The notes under the pieces: generated by a model
Told to the model about the DNA's origin: nothing
What the model saw: the letters and a program-made list of their open reading frames with translations, nothing else
Databases searched by the model: none
Program-made: the position numbers and the translations under genes
Source of the DNA: Kutzneria sp044547355
GTDB lineage: Bacteria > Actinomycetota > Actinomycetes > Mycobacteriales > Pseudonocardiaceae
NCBI RefSeq assembly: GCF_044547355.1
Contig: NZ_JBIUAG010000037.1
Span: 1-64,000, forward strand
Length of the DNA stretch: 64,000 nt
Direction of reading: 5' to 3'
Part shown: positions 1-7,596 of the stretch, piece after piece
Numbering within the stretch: position 1 is the first letter of the stretch
How the letters are laid out: each line of letters opens with the position of its first letter

Positions 1-83
1 GCCAGACCGCCCTGCTCATCCAGGACATCCTGCGCTGCTGGGCCGGGGCCTGCGTGCTATGCCAACGAAACCTTCCTCCCTAA
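1..83 (+). CDS. C-terminal end of an unidentified gene (partial)
   Basis: Frame 3 is open from the window edge and ends at a TAA at 81-83, giving 26 residues that finish CWAGACVLCQRNLPP. Nothing recognisable can be assigned to so short a tail. Two cysteines sit close together near the end. It may equally be chance, because all frames in this GC-rich DNA stay open for long stretches. The TAA is followed directly by a palindromic repeat, which would fit a gene end. Confidence 0.2.
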   Translation, partial: QTALLIQDILRCWAGACVLCQRNLPP

Positions 84-99
84 CAAAGTACTGTTTGAT

Positions 100-122
100 G
101 TCATGAAGGGGCCCTTCCTGAC
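100..122. repeat. REP-like palindrome
   Basis: Two 11-base arms (100-110 and 112-122) flank a single G and are inverted repeats with one mismatch; the core is GAAGGG-G-CCCTTC. Both strands could fold a tight hairpin. It lies between the possible gene end at 83 and the end of the transposase-like gene at 178. Short palindromes of the ATGAAGG/CCTTCA type recur between genes in actinomycetes; this one could be such a unit or a bidirectional terminator. Confidence 0.5.
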
Positions 123-177
123 GTTGAACGAGAGGATCGGTCCCTTGATCTTGGACCGGTGCGGGTGTGGGTGCGGT

Positions 178-591
178 CTAGCGCCAGTTGACGCCGGCGG
201 CGATGAGGATCTTTCGGAGTTGGCCCGCGCCGAGGTCGATGCCTTCGGCGCGGACCGCCTCGGTCAGCGACTCCAGGGTCCACCGGCCGTTGCGGGCGAC
301 CGCGACGATCCGGTCGCGGTCGCCGTCGCTCACCCGGGAGCGGCGGCCCGATCCCGGCTGCGCCATCAGGCCCGGCACGCCCTGGGTGTCGAACAGGGCC
401 AGCCAGCGCTTGACCGTGTGTGGTGTCAATCCCGCCTTGGTGGCGATCGAGGTCACCGAGTCGCCGCGCCAGGCGGCCATCACCAGCTGGGCCCGGCGGG
501 CCCACGCGTTCGCGCCCACGCCGTCGGCCAGGGACCGGATGGCGTGCTCCTCCCAGGCGCCTGCGGGCGGGCGGACGGCGGTGGATGCCAT
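178..591 (-). CDS. Helix-turn-helix protein, IS630-type transposase N-terminal part
   Basis: This 137-residue protein has two consecutive DNA-binding modules. The first is homeodomain-like (about residues 25-75, with SIATKAGLTPHTVKRWL as turn and recognition helix). The second is winged-helix-like (about 80-135, ending ILIAAGVNWR). The arrangement is that of the N-terminal half of IS630-family transposases, which bind the element ends. The DDE catalytic domain is absent, and no continuation is visible downstream in any frame before the palindrome at 100-122, so it is probably a relic or an orphan orfA. The ATG at 591 was chosen over an upstream in-frame start because AAGGAAG lies just before it. 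Confidence 0.6.
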   Translation of the reverse strand: MASTAVRPPAGAWEEHAIRSLADGVGANAWARRAQLVMAAWRGDSVTSIATKAGLTPHTVKRWLALFDTQGVPGLMAQPGSGRRSRVSDGDRDRIVAVARNGRWTLESLTEAVRAEGIDLGAGQLRKILIAAGVNWR

Positions 592-623
592 GCCTTCCTT
601 CGTAGCAACCGACGCGTGAACAT

Positions 624-1484
624 TCAAGTAATCGGTCGATCTCTGCCCGTGACCGCCGCCACGTCGCGGACGAAGGTCTCGACCTCCTCGATGATCCGCG
701 TCCACAGCTGCGGCGGGAGGTCGTGGCCCATGCCCGGGAACGTCACCAGCTTCGCGCCCGGGATCGCCCTGGCCGTCTCCCGGCCGGCCTTCGGCAGCGT
801 GAGCGGATCCGCCTCGCCGTGCAGCACCAACGTCGGCGCGGTGACGGTCCTCAGCTCCCCGCGACGGTCCCCGGCCTTGAGCACCGCCTTGAACAGCCGT
901 TTGTCGCCCTCGGGCCGTAAACCGTGGTCGAAGTGCTGGCGGCCCACCTCCCGCCAGAGTTGCTCGTCGACCGGCGGCGAGCCGGCGATCGCGAAGACGT
1001 CCGCCCAGAGTTGGCCCAGCTCGTCACGGTTGGTCGCGCCGCGCTTCATCACCCGGTACACCCGCCACGCCGCCCGGAGGTTGGGGCCGCTGATCCACGG
1101 CCGCAGCACCGGCGTCGACGCCATCGAGATCAGGCCGAGCACGCGGTCCGGCCGGCGCACGGCGGTGGCCTGCGCGAAGATCCCGCCCTCGGACATGCCG
1201 AACAGGTAGGCCTTCGGCCAGCCCAGCGCGTCGCACACGGCCGCGATGTCGCCGGCGATGTCGTCCAGGGTGAACTGGGCGGTGGTCGGGTCATGGGACC
1301 GGCCGGTGCCGCGGTTGTCCATGCGCGCCACGTGGAAACCCTTGGCCGCCAAGGCTTCGCAGAACGCCGTCGGCCACATCACCATCTGCGCGGCGGCCCC
1401 GGTCAGCAGCAGGATCGGCCGCCCTCCGGTGCCGAAGGTCTCATAGGCGAGGACCACGTCCCCGTTGGTCGTCGTTTTTACCAT
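624..1484 (-). CDS. Alpha/beta-fold hydrolase
   Basis: A 286-residue alpha/beta hydrolase that probably cleaves an ester or related bond in the cytoplasm. The N-terminal strand leads to the oxyanion region (LLLTGAAAQMVMW), followed by MDNRGTGRS, the nucleophile elbow GMSEGG (Ser), an Asp near HGEADPL and a His in GMGHDLPP, which together make the usual triad. No signal peptide is present. The substrate cannot be told. It is divergent from a TetR gene, and its start codon lies inside the perfect palindrome 1479-1497, so repression by that TetR is very likely. An alternative ATG three codons upstream (1493) is also inside the palindrome. Confidence 0.8.
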   Translation of the reverse strand: MVKTTTNGDVVLAYETFGTGGRPILLLTGAAAQMVMWPTAFCEALAAKGFHVARMDNRGTGRSHDPTTAQFTLDDIAGDIAAVCDALGWPKAYLFGMSEGGIFAQATAVRRPDRVLGLISMASTPVLRPWISGPNLRAAWRVYRVMKRGATNRDELGQLWADVFAIAGSPPVDEQLWREVGRQHFDHGLRPEGDKRLFKAVLKAGDRRGELRTVTAPTLVLHGEADPLTLPKAGRETARAIPGAKLVTFPGMGHDLPPQLWTRIIEEVETFVRDVAAVTGRDRPIT

Positions 1485-1497
1485 GCACTGCATGGTA
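1479..1497. promoter_or_regulatory. TetR operator between hydrolase and tetR
   Basis: TACCATGCA-C-TGCATGGTA is a perfect inverted repeat with 9-base arms around one base. It covers the start codon of the hydrolase and lies 33 bases before the divergent tetR start. A degenerate second copy with the same half-site core (CAATGCA...TATTG) lies at 1506-1524, even closer to tetR. The pair is best explained as operator sites that control both divergent genes. Confidence 0.65.
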
Positions 1498-1529
1498 ACC
1501 GGTTTGGCAATGCAGCGTATTGTTAACTG

Positions 1530-2102
1530 GTGCCGAAGATCGTGGACCACGAGGCGCGGCGGCGGGAGATCGCCGACGCGCTGTGGCGGATCACCCGCCG
1601 CGACGGCTGGGAGGCCATCACCCTGCGCGGCGTCGCCGCCGAGGCCGGCGTGTCGATGGGCCTGGTGCAGCACTATTTCCGCAGCAAGGACGAGATGCTG
1701 CGGTTCGCGCTGGAGATCATCGTCGATGACGTGCGGGCCGAGTTGCGCCGGGTCGTCGCCGCCCTGCCCGAGCCCCGCACGCCCCGGCAGCTCGTCACCG
1801 CGGTGATGATGGAGCTGGTCCCCCGGGACCGCCCGAACGAGGCGGAGACCGCCGCCGTGTTCATGCGCCGCCTGCAACTGCGGCCCGAGAGCCTGGCCCG
1901 GCTCGGCGCCGGGCAGCCCGATCTCCGCGAGTTGCTGGCCGAGCAGATCCGCCTGGCCCGCCCCGACACCGACGCCGACCTCGCCGCCGACGGCCTCATC
2001 GCCCTGCTGGAGGGCCTGATCTTCGTGGTCGTGACCGGGCAGCAGTCCAGCGCCACCGCCCGAAAGGTCATGGCCGCCCAGCTGGACCACGTGTTCAACT
2101 GA
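1530..2102 (+). CDS. TetR/AcrR family repressor
   Basis: A 190-residue regulator with the usual N-terminal TetR helix-turn-helix (about residues 8-55, containing ITLRGVAAEAGVSMGLVQHYFRSK in two pieces around the turn) and a helical ligand-binding C-terminal domain. It starts with GTG. It is divergent from the alpha/beta hydrolase and separated from it by palindromic operator sites, so it probably represses the hydrolase and itself. A GNAT gene follows three bases after its stop and is likely co-transcribed. The ligand is unknown. Confidence 0.85.
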   Translation: MPKIVDHEARRREIADALWRITRRDGWEAITLRGVAAEAGVSMGLVQHYFRSKDEMLRFALEIIVDDVRAELRRVVAALPEPRTPRQLVTAVMMELVPRDRPNEAETAAVFMRRLQLRPESLARLGAGQPDLRELLAEQIRLARPDTDADLAADGLIALLEGLIFVVVTGQQSSATARKVMAAQLDHVFN

Positions 2103-2105
2103 GCC

Positions 2106-2576
2106 ATGGGCGTGCGGCTGGTGGAGATCACCGACGAGAACCGGGACGCGGTGTGCGCGCTGAAGGTGCGCCCGTCCCAGGAGCGGTTCGTGGGGTCGGT
2201 GCCGAAGTCACTGAACGACGCGGTACAGATCCCCGAGGCCGAACCGTGGTGCCGGGCGGTGTACGACGGCGACGAGCCGGTCGGCTTCGTGATGCTGAGC
2301 TGGAACGTCCCACCGGGTCGGCCCGGCATCCTCGGGCCGTACTTCCTGTGGCGGCTGCTGATCGACGGCCGGTTCCAGGGCCGCGGCTACGGGACCGCGG
2401 TGCTGGACCTGATCGTCGGCCTGGTTCGGGCCGACGGCGCGACGGAGCTGCTGACCAGCCATCACCCGGCCGAGGACGGCCCCGGGCCGTTCTACCGCAA
2501 GTACGGGTTCGTGCCGACCGGGGAGATCGACGGCGGCGAGCCGGTGCTGAGGCTGGACCTGAGTCACTCCCCCTGA
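2106..2576 (+). CDS. GNAT family N-acetyltransferase
   Basis: A 156-residue acetyltransferase using acetyl-CoA. The acetyl-CoA pyrophosphate-binding motif is visible as FQGRGYGTAVL (about residues 92-102), followed by the C-terminal strand with GPFYRKYGFVPTGE, typical of motif B in this family. The acceptor is unknown. It begins three bases after the tetR stop, so the two are probably translated from one message. This suggests that the acetyltransferase and the hydrolase respond to the same signal. Confidence 0.8.
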   Translation: MGVRLVEITDENRDAVCALKVRPSQERFVGSVPKSLNDAVQIPEAEPWCRAVYDGDEPVGFVMLSWNVPPGRPGILGPYFLWRLLIDGRFQGRGYGTAVLDLIVGLVRADGATELLTSHHPAEDGPGPFYRKYGFVPTGEIDGGEPVLRLDLSHSP

Positions 2577-2636
2577 CGCCGGATGACCGGACCGAGCCGC
2601 CCTCATAGGCTGGGGGTCTACGACCTTGGGGGAAGA

Positions 2637-3737
2637 ATGCCTGACCGGCGAACGTTTCTGCGCGGCGCGGCGGTCACCGGCCTGACCGCGTCGGCCCTGC
2701 TCGGCGGCTCGGCGACCGCCTCGGCCGCGACCTGGTCGAAGCGGTTGACCGGGGCGGACCTGGACACCAACAGCCGCTGGCAGGTGGCCGGCACCGATCT
2801 CGGCATCCCGTACGTGCTGGAGAACGGCTCCATCGGCTACCTGTTCGGCGACACCTTCGGCGGGCCGTGGCCGGAGGACGGCATCGACTGGCGCGCCCCG
2901 GTGATGCTGCGCTCCAACATCCATCCCGGCGCGCCCGGCGGTGTGGTGTTCGACAGCGCGGCCAAGGTCGCCGGCAACGGGCGCGCGCCCGAGCTGATGG
3001 TCAACGGGCATCGGGGCGTCGGCATCGACGGCGTGTGGGAGGTGACGGTGATTCCCAACGACGGCATCGCCTTTCCCGAGACCGGCCGCCAGCTCATCTC
3101 GTACATGAGCATCCAGAACTGGGATTCCGCTGGGCCGAACGGTCCACAGTGGAAGTCCAACTACGCCGGCCTGGCGTACTCGGACAACGGCAACGACTTC
3201 ATCCGCACCAGCCTGAAGTGGTGGAACAGCAACGACAACACCGACCCGTACCAGATGTGGACCATGCAGCGGGACGGGGACTACGTGTACGTGTTCTCGG
3301 TGCGCTCGGGCCGCCAGGACGGACCGATGATGCTGCGGCGGGTGCCGTGGCAGCGGCTGTTCTACCCGGATTCCTATGAGGGTTGGGGGTGGAACGGCTC
3401 GAACTGGGGCTGGGGCCGGCCGTGCTCGCCGATCCTGACCGGACGGTTCGGCGAGCCCTCGGTGCGGAGGCTGGGCGACGGCACGTGGGTGATGGCGTAT
3501 CTCAACTGCGCCAACGGATGCATCGTCACCCGCACCGCCGCCGGGCCGGACCGGGTGTGGACCGACGAGAAGATCCAGGTGTTCCCGTGGCAGGAACCCG
3601 GTCTGTACGGCGGTTTCATCCACCCATGGTCGACGGCCCAGGCCAACGGCCTGCACCTGATGGTGTCGAAGTGGACGCGGGACCAGAACAACCGCTCCAC
3701 GGCGTACCACATGAGCCAGTACGTCGGCAGCGTGTGA
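2637..3737 (+). CDS. Tat-exported DUF4185 domain protein
   Basis: A 366-residue secreted protein. It begins with a twin-arginine signal (RRTFLRG, then a hydrophobic stretch and an Ala-X-Ala site near residue 31). The mature part matches the DUF4185 type: a beta-propeller-like fold with YLFGDTFGG, AYSDNGNDF and GGFIHPWST motifs, related to five-bladed glycoside-binding or hydrolase propellers. No enzyme activity is assigned to this family with certainty. The ATG at 2637 is preceded by GGGGGAAG and is preferred over an upstream start that would bury the Tat motif. Confidence 0.75.
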   Translation: MPDRRTFLRGAAVTGLTASALLGGSATASAATWSKRLTGADLDTNSRWQVAGTDLGIPYVLENGSIGYLFGDTFGGPWPEDGIDWRAPVMLRSNIHPGAPGGVVFDSAAKVAGNGRAPELMVNGHRGVGIDGVWEVTVIPNDGIAFPETGRQLISYMSIQNWDSAGPNGPQWKSNYAGLAYSDNGNDFIRTSLKWWNSNDNTDPYQMWTMQRDGDYVYVFSVRSGRQDGPMMLRRVPWQRLFYPDSYEGWGWNGSNWGWGRPCSPILTGRFGEPSVRRLGDGTWVMAYLNCANGCIVTRTAAGPDRVWTDEKIQVFPWQEPGLYGGFIHPWSTAQANGLHLMVSKWTRDQNNRSTAYHMSQYVGSV

Positions 3738-3741
3738 CCGG

Positions 3742-3912
3742 TCAGCTGTCGAGCGCGGCCCGCCGACCGTCCCGGACCTGGTCACGCAGCCACGCGTGGG
3801 CGTGATCACCGTCGTAGGTCCAGAAGTCGGTCGGCGTGTTGTCGACGTGGATCTCCCAGTGCAGGCCGCGCGCGGCCAGGAAGTCGGCCAGCAGCTCGTT
3901 GAGCATCAGCAT
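3742..3912 (-). CDS. Small hypothetical protein or gene fragment
   Basis: A possible 56-residue protein starting MLMLNELLADFL, with an amphipathic N-terminus and the sequence TPTDFWTYDGDHAHAW in the middle. It looks protein-like, but no clear ribosome binding site precedes the ATG codons at 3912 or 3906. No family is recognised. It is convergent with the DUF4185 gene. On the other strand, 3907-4005 reads as a C-terminal-looking tail (EEVGADFATGIDQL, then TGA), so this 230-base stretch may contain remains of decayed genes. Confidence 0.3.
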   Translation of the reverse strand: MLMLNELLADFLAARGLHWEIHVDNTPTDFWTYDGDHAHAWLRDQVRDGRRAALDS

Positions 3913-3967
3913 CCAGCGGCGCTGGCGCTCGGGAGGAGGTGGGCGCCGACTTCGCGACCGGGATCGA

Positions 3968-4342
3968 TCAGCTGGTGGCCCTCGCCCCGGCTGTGCTGGC
4001 CTGAATCCGCCACGCCACAACGAGAAGCGCCAGCACGGCGACCTCGGCCAGCACGCTGATCAGCGCCTGCGGCGCGGGGTCGAAGCCCTGCTCGACGAAC
4101 GTGCCGATGCCGACCGTTCGGGACAGAACGAAACCGGCCAGCGCACCGGCCGCAAGCCCGGCGGCGGCCAGCCGCGGGACCAGGTTGTTGCCGAACACCA
4201 GCAGCACGGCGATGGCGAACGAGCCGCTGGCCTGGAGCAGGAATGCCGGCCCGACAAGGGGAATCACCCGATACCCGTGCAGGTACAGGTCGGCGTGGAC
4301 GTAGCCGCTCACGGCCAGAAGAATCGCGGTGGCGTACCTCAT
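3968..4342 (-). CDS. Small integral membrane protein (four helices)
   Basis: A 124-residue protein of four hydrophobic segments (about residues 2-15, 28-50, 54-75 and 90-113), with short polar loops and a basic cytoplasmic tail. The function is unknown; the size resembles DoxX-like or quinol-associated small membrane proteins. Its ATG overlaps the TGA of the phosphoesterase gene (ATGA), so it is the last gene of the five-gene operon that begins with an ECF sigma factor. It may anchor or serve the redox proteins encoded upstream. Confidence 0.7.
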   Translation of the reverse strand: MRYATAILLAVSGYVHADLYLHGYRVIPLVGPAFLLQASGSFAIAVLLVFGNNLVPRLAAAGLAAGALAGFVLSRTVGIGTFVEQGFDPAPQALISVLAEVAVLALLVVAWRIQASTAGARATS

Positions 4343-5286
4343 GCCAGTTTCACGTCCTTCACGGCCAGGCCCGGATTCCCTTGCCGGTAGGCGACTTCAC
4401 GGATGCCGAGCGCGTCGGCCAGCTTGCCCGCCGGCAGCGTGGCCGGCGTCGGCGCGGGGCCGTCGCCGGGCTTGGGCAGCGGATAGGCGGTGGTCGTCGC
4501 GCTGTGGAAGGTGATGTTGCCCTCGGTCTTGGTGAACAGCTGGTGCACGTGTCCGTTCAGGCAGGTCACCGAGGAGAACCGGCGTAGATAGGACAGCGCC
4601 TGCACGGCGTCGTCGGTACCCCAGCCCCACGCCGGGTACATCTCGAACAGGGGGATGTGGCTGAAGACCACGATCGGCGTGTCCGCGGACAGCTTGGCCA
4701 CGTCCTTGCGGATGAACTCCAACTGGTCCGCGCCCAGGTGCCCGAGCTTCTCCAGGCTCAACGTGTTGACCAGGGCCAGAAAGTGCACGCCCTTCAGGTC
4801 GAAGCTGTACCAGCCGTCGCCGGCCGTGCCCGCGCCGAAGGCGGCCCGGTACTTCTGGCCGGCGTCGTCCACGGAGTCGTGCTCGCCGGGCACGGTCAGG
4901 GTCTTGCCGGTGTTGAGGTGGCTCATCATCTGCTTGACCTGGTCGAACTGCGCCGGCGTTGACAGGTGCGTGAGATCCCCGGTGTGCATCACGAAATCGG
5001 GTCGGAACGGCAGGCCGTTGACCTGGTTGACGGCGTGCTGAAAGGAATCCTCGACCGCGGTGTTGGCCGTGCCCTTGAAGCCCAGGTGACTGTCGCTGAC
5101 CTGCACGAACCGCAGCGCGTGCGGATCGGCGAAGGGATCGGGCGCGGCCGCCTCGGCCGGGCCGGAGATGTGGCTGATCACCTCGCCTCCGGCCACCGTC
5201 AGCACCACGGCCGCGCCGAACCAGGCGGTGTGCCGCAACAGCTGCCGTCTGGTCATGCCGTGTTCGTCCACAGTGGAGTCGCTCAC
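4339..5286 (-). CDS. Tat-exported calcineurin-like metallophosphoesterase
   Basis: A 315-residue exported phosphoesterase. The Tat-type signal (MTRRQLLRHTAWFGAAVVL, from residue 11) is followed by the metallophosphoesterase motifs in order: VSDSHLG (Asp/His metal ligands), HTGDLTH, GEHD (in place of GNHE), FSHIPLF and NGHVHQ. It should hydrolyse a phosphate ester outside the membrane with a two-metal centre. The GTG start at 5286 overlaps the TGA of the cupredoxin gene (GTGA), so translation is coupled. It is part of the sigma-Rieske-cupredoxin operon. Confidence 0.8.
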   Translation of the reverse strand: MSDSTVDEHGMTRRQLLRHTAWFGAAVVLTVAGGEVISHISGPAEAAAPDPFADPHALRFVQVSDSHLGFKGTANTAVEDSFQHAVNQVNGLPFRPDFVMHTGDLTHLSTPAQFDQVKQMMSHLNTGKTLTVPGEHDSVDDAGQKYRAAFGAGTAGDGWYSFDLKGVHFLALVNTLSLEKLGHLGADQLEFIRKDVAKLSADTPIVVFSHIPLFEMYPAWGWGTDDAVQALSYLRRFSSVTCLNGHVHQLFTKTEGNITFHSATTTAYPLPKPGDGPAPTPATLPAGKLADALGIREVAYRQGNPGLAVKDVKLA

Positions 5287-5690
5287 GGCGTCACCGTCAC
5301 GGTCGCGGTCATGAACGGGTGGATGGTGCAGAGATAGGAGAAGGCGCCGGCCTGGGTGAAGGTGAACTGGAAGGTGTCGCCCTGGTTGAGCGGCTTGGAG
5401 TTGAGCGGGCCGGACTTGCCGTTGCTGGTCACGGTGTGCGGGTCCTGGTCGGCGTTGGTCCAGGTGACCGTGGCGCCGGCCTTGACCGTGATCGACGGCG
5501 GGTCGAATGCGAAGTTCTTGATGGACACGGTGTTGGTGGCCACCGGCTGGTCCGAAGTGGACTGTGCGGCGGTCGGCATGCTCATCGACGTCGACGGGCC
5601 GGGAGTCGAGGCCGCCGGGCTGCACGCGGTCAGGGCCAGCACGGCCAGGCCGAGGACCGCGATCCCCCTTGCCCCATGGGATTTCCTCAT
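5283..5690 (-). CDS. Cupredoxin (plastocyanin/amicyanin-like) lipoprotein
   Basis: A 135-residue lipoprotein with a signal peptide ending in the lipobox LTAC (Cys23), a Ser/Thr/Pro-rich linker and a blue-copper domain. The four type-1 copper ligands are visible: His in DPHTV and Cys-His-Met in LCTIHPFM. It should be a membrane-attached electron carrier on the outer face. It lies 21 bases downstream of the Rieske gene and overlaps the phosphoesterase start. A copper protein and an iron-sulfur protein made together suggest a short extracytoplasmic electron path. Confidence 0.85.
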   Translation of the reverse strand: MRKSHGARGIAVLGLAVLALTACSPAASTPGPSTSMSMPTAAQSTSDQPVATNTVSIKNFAFDPPSITVKAGATVTWTNADQDPHTVTSNGKSGPLNSKPLNQGDTFQFTFTQAGAFSYLCTIHPFMTATVTVTP

Positions 5691-5711
5691 GCCCAGGGAT
5701 ACGGGACGGGG

Positions 5712-6380
5712 TTACGCCGGCGGGGGCACGAAAACCTCGACCCGGCCGCTGGATTCCCGCACGAGCAGGTCCGGCAGCGGCGGCGGGGCGATCGGCAGCT
5801 CGTGCTCGGCCAGCGTTCCGTCCACATTGAACGAGGTTCGGTGGCACGGGCAGTTCAGCTTGCGCTCCGGGGCATCCAGCCGCAGCCGGCACCCGAGATG
5901 GGTGCAGATCGCCGACACCGCCGACACCTCTCCCCCGCTGCGCCGCAGGAATCCCGTCACCGCCCCGAGATCGAACGGCCGCACGCTCCCGTCGGGCAGA
6001 TCGGCCGAGGCCACCACCGCCCGCCATTCCCCGTTGTCGGGCACCAGGTTCTGCTTCTGCGGCGCGGCCGCCGTCGCCCCGACCAGCAAGTGATCGATGC
6101 CGGCCCCTGCTGCCGCCGCGGCCGCGGCGGCAGCCGCCGCCGTCACGAACCGCCGCCGGTTGCCGCCCGACGGCGGTTTCTCCGCCGGACGATCCTGCTC
6201 CCCGGCCAGCCGGTCCCGCAGGGCGGCGACAAATTCCTCGGACGGCTCGCCATCGTCCTGTTCGGACCGCAGCAGGATCGCCACCCGCACCTCGGCGGCC
6301 TCGTCCTCGGAAGCCTTGAACGGCCGGGGCTTGCGCCCGGCCAGCAGGTCCTCGACATAGCGCCACGCCGGAGTCTTCAC
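5712..6380 (-). CDS. Membrane-anchored Rieske [2Fe-2S] protein
   Basis: A 222-residue protein with a cytoplasmic N-terminal part (residues 1-75), a single Ala-rich transmembrane or Tat segment after NRRRF (about 76-95) and a C-terminal Rieske domain with both cluster motifs: CTHLGC and CPCHRTSF. It is not part of a cytochrome bc gene set. The GTG start overlaps the TGA of the ECF sigma gene (GTGA), so the two are made together. Its acidic cytoplasmic N-terminus occupies the place where an anti-sigma factor usually sits, so it could sense redox state for the sigma factor. That role is an inference. Confidence 0.8.
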   Translation of the reverse strand: MKTPAWRYVEDLLAGRKPRPFKASEDEAAEVRVAILLRSEQDDGEPSEEFVAALRDRLAGEQDRPAEKPPSGGNRRRFVTAAAAAAAAAAAGAGIDHLLVGATAAAPQKQNLVPDNGEWRAVVASADLPDGSVRPFDLGAVTGFLRRSGGEVSAVSAICTHLGCRLRLDAPERKLNCPCHRTSFNVDGTLAEHELPIAPPPLPDLLVRESSGRVEVFVPPPA

Positions 6381-6940
6381 GACAGCATCCCTTCCGCCAC
6401 CGTCGCGGCTTGGCGAAGGGCCCGGTGTTGCAGCACCTTCGCGTTGCCGACCGTAACCCCCATCTCGTCCGCCGCCTCGCGCAGCGAGCACGCGCCGAGG
6501 AAACGCAGTTCCAGGATCCGACGGTAGCGCTCGGGCAGCGCGGCCAGGATCGCCGCCGCCCGCGCCGGCGCGGCCGGGTTCTCCGGCGTCGGCTCGGGAG
6601 TGGAGATGCCGAGCTCCTCGTCCAGGGTGGTGACCTCCCGGCCGAGGGTGCGCCGCCAGTACTCGGCCAGCACCGTGCGGGCGGTGGCCAGCAGATAGGA
6701 CCGCACCTCGCCGATGCTGGCCGTGACCCGCAGCGGCTTGAGCGCGGTCAGGAACACCTCGGTCGTGAGGTCCTCCGCGTCCGGCCGGTTGCCCACCTTG
6801 GCGTACATCAGCCGGTGTATGCGGCCGACGTTGTCCCGGTAGACCGCCTCCCAGTCGGCATAGACGTCCTGGCCCACCAGGTGCAGCCCCCTCGGCTCCG
6901 CCCGTTGGCGCTCGTGTCGTGACTCGGCCCGTTCGCCCAC
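6377..6940 (-). CDS. ECF-family RNA polymerase sigma factor
   Basis: A 187-residue sigma-70 ECF factor. Region 2 (about residues 35-95, with YRDNVGRIHRLMYAKV and AEDLTTEVFLTAL) binds the -10 element. Region 4 (about 130-180, with LPERYRRILELRFL and LREAADEMGVTVGNAKV) binds the -35 element. No classical anti-sigma gene (zinc-finger ZAS domain) follows. Instead the next gene is a Rieske protein whose start overlaps this stop. The GTG at 6940 has GGAGG ten bases upstream. It is likely the operon regulator. Confidence 0.8.
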   Translation of the reverse strand: MGERAESRHERQRAEPRGLHLVGQDVYADWEAVYRDNVGRIHRLMYAKVGNRPDAEDLTTEVFLTALKPLRVTASIGEVRSYLLATARTVLAEYWRRTLGREVTTLDEELGISTPEPTPENPAAPARAAAILAALPERYRRILELRFLGACSLREAADEMGVTVGNAKVLQHRALRQAATVAEGMLS

Positions 6941-6987
6941 CCGCCACCATCCTCCACCCGACCCCGGAACGGGGATAGGCGAGGGGG

Positions 6988-7530
6988 TTACACGAGCACG
7001 CCGTGCAGCAGCAGGTCGATGAGCCGGGCCGCCAGGTCGCGCCGGCCCTCGCTGGCCGCGATCAGGCTGATCCCGCCCAGTGCCATCAGCACGTCGCCGG
7101 CGTGCGCCTCGGGCCGCATGTCCGCCGTGAGCAGGCTGTCGATCGCCCGCGCCAGCATCGCCCTGGTCTCCAGCCGCTCGCCCTCGTCGGTCAGCACCAC
7201 GCGCAGCACGTCGGCCATGCCGTCCTTGGCCGCCATGAAGTCGATGAACCGCTCCATCCAGGTTCGCAGCGCCTCCGCCGGCGGCATCCGTTCCGCCAGC
7301 TCCGGCGCCGCGTCGCACAGCCGCCGCACCTCGTTGCGGTAGGTCGCCTCGATCAGCAGTTCCTTGGACGGGAACCGCCGGTACAGCGTGCCGACGCCCA
7401 CCCCCGCCTCGCGGGCGATGTCCTTCACCGACGCGTTCGCCCCGTCCCGCCCGAACGCCTCCGCCGCCGCCACCAGCAGCCGGTCCTCGTTGCGCTGCGC
7501 GTCCGCCCGCAGCTTCCGGCGCTCCGCCAC
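6988..7530 (-). CDS. TetR/AcrR family repressor of the divergent MFS exporter
   Basis: A 180-residue TetR protein: the helix-turn-helix is at about residues 15-60 (VKDIAREAGVGVGTLYRRF), followed by an SBDR-like C-terminal domain. It starts with GTG preceded by GGAGG. It is divergent from an MFS transporter gene with a palindrome (7559-7576) in the 66-base intergenic space. This is the standard layout of a drug-efflux repressor that controls the exporter and itself. Confidence 0.85.
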   Translation of the reverse strand: MAERRKLRADAQRNEDRLLVAAAEAFGRDGANASVKDIAREAGVGVGTLYRRFPSKELLIEATYRNEVRRLCDAAPELAERMPPAEALRTWMERFIDFMAAKDGMADVLRVVLTDEGERLETRAMLARAIDSLLTADMRPEAHAGDVLMALGGISLIAASEGRRDLAARLIDLLLHGVLV

Positions 7531-7558
7531 CCCGCACCTCCGCCACAACCGGAACCAA

Positions 7559-7576
7559 CTCCGGATCCTACCGGAG
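7559..7576. promoter_or_regulatory. Operator palindrome between tetR and MFS genes
   Basis: CTCCGG-N6-CCGGAG is a perfect inverted repeat of 18 bases, 28 bases upstream of the tetR start and 20 bases upstream of the MFS start. The size and spacing suit a TetR dimer, and the position would block both promoters. Confidence 0.55.
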
Positions 7577-7596
7577 GCGCATGTGGAGTAACGGAG

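Noticed and set aside
178..591. Programmed frameshift to a DDE transposase domain
   Set aside because: No frame downstream of the stop shows a DDE domain before the palindrome and window edge; a full IS630 cannot be claimed.
103..1209. Long plus-strand open frame over the HTH and hydrolase genes
   Set aside because: It is a GC-driven shadow with low-complexity Arg/Gly/Ala composition; the minus-strand genes carry clear domains, ribosome sites and an operator.
3907..4005. Plus-strand tail EEVGADFATGIDQL ending in TGA, resembling a TetR-type C-terminus
   Set aside because: It is too short, has no start codon and opposes other possible coding sequence; the resemblance is weak.
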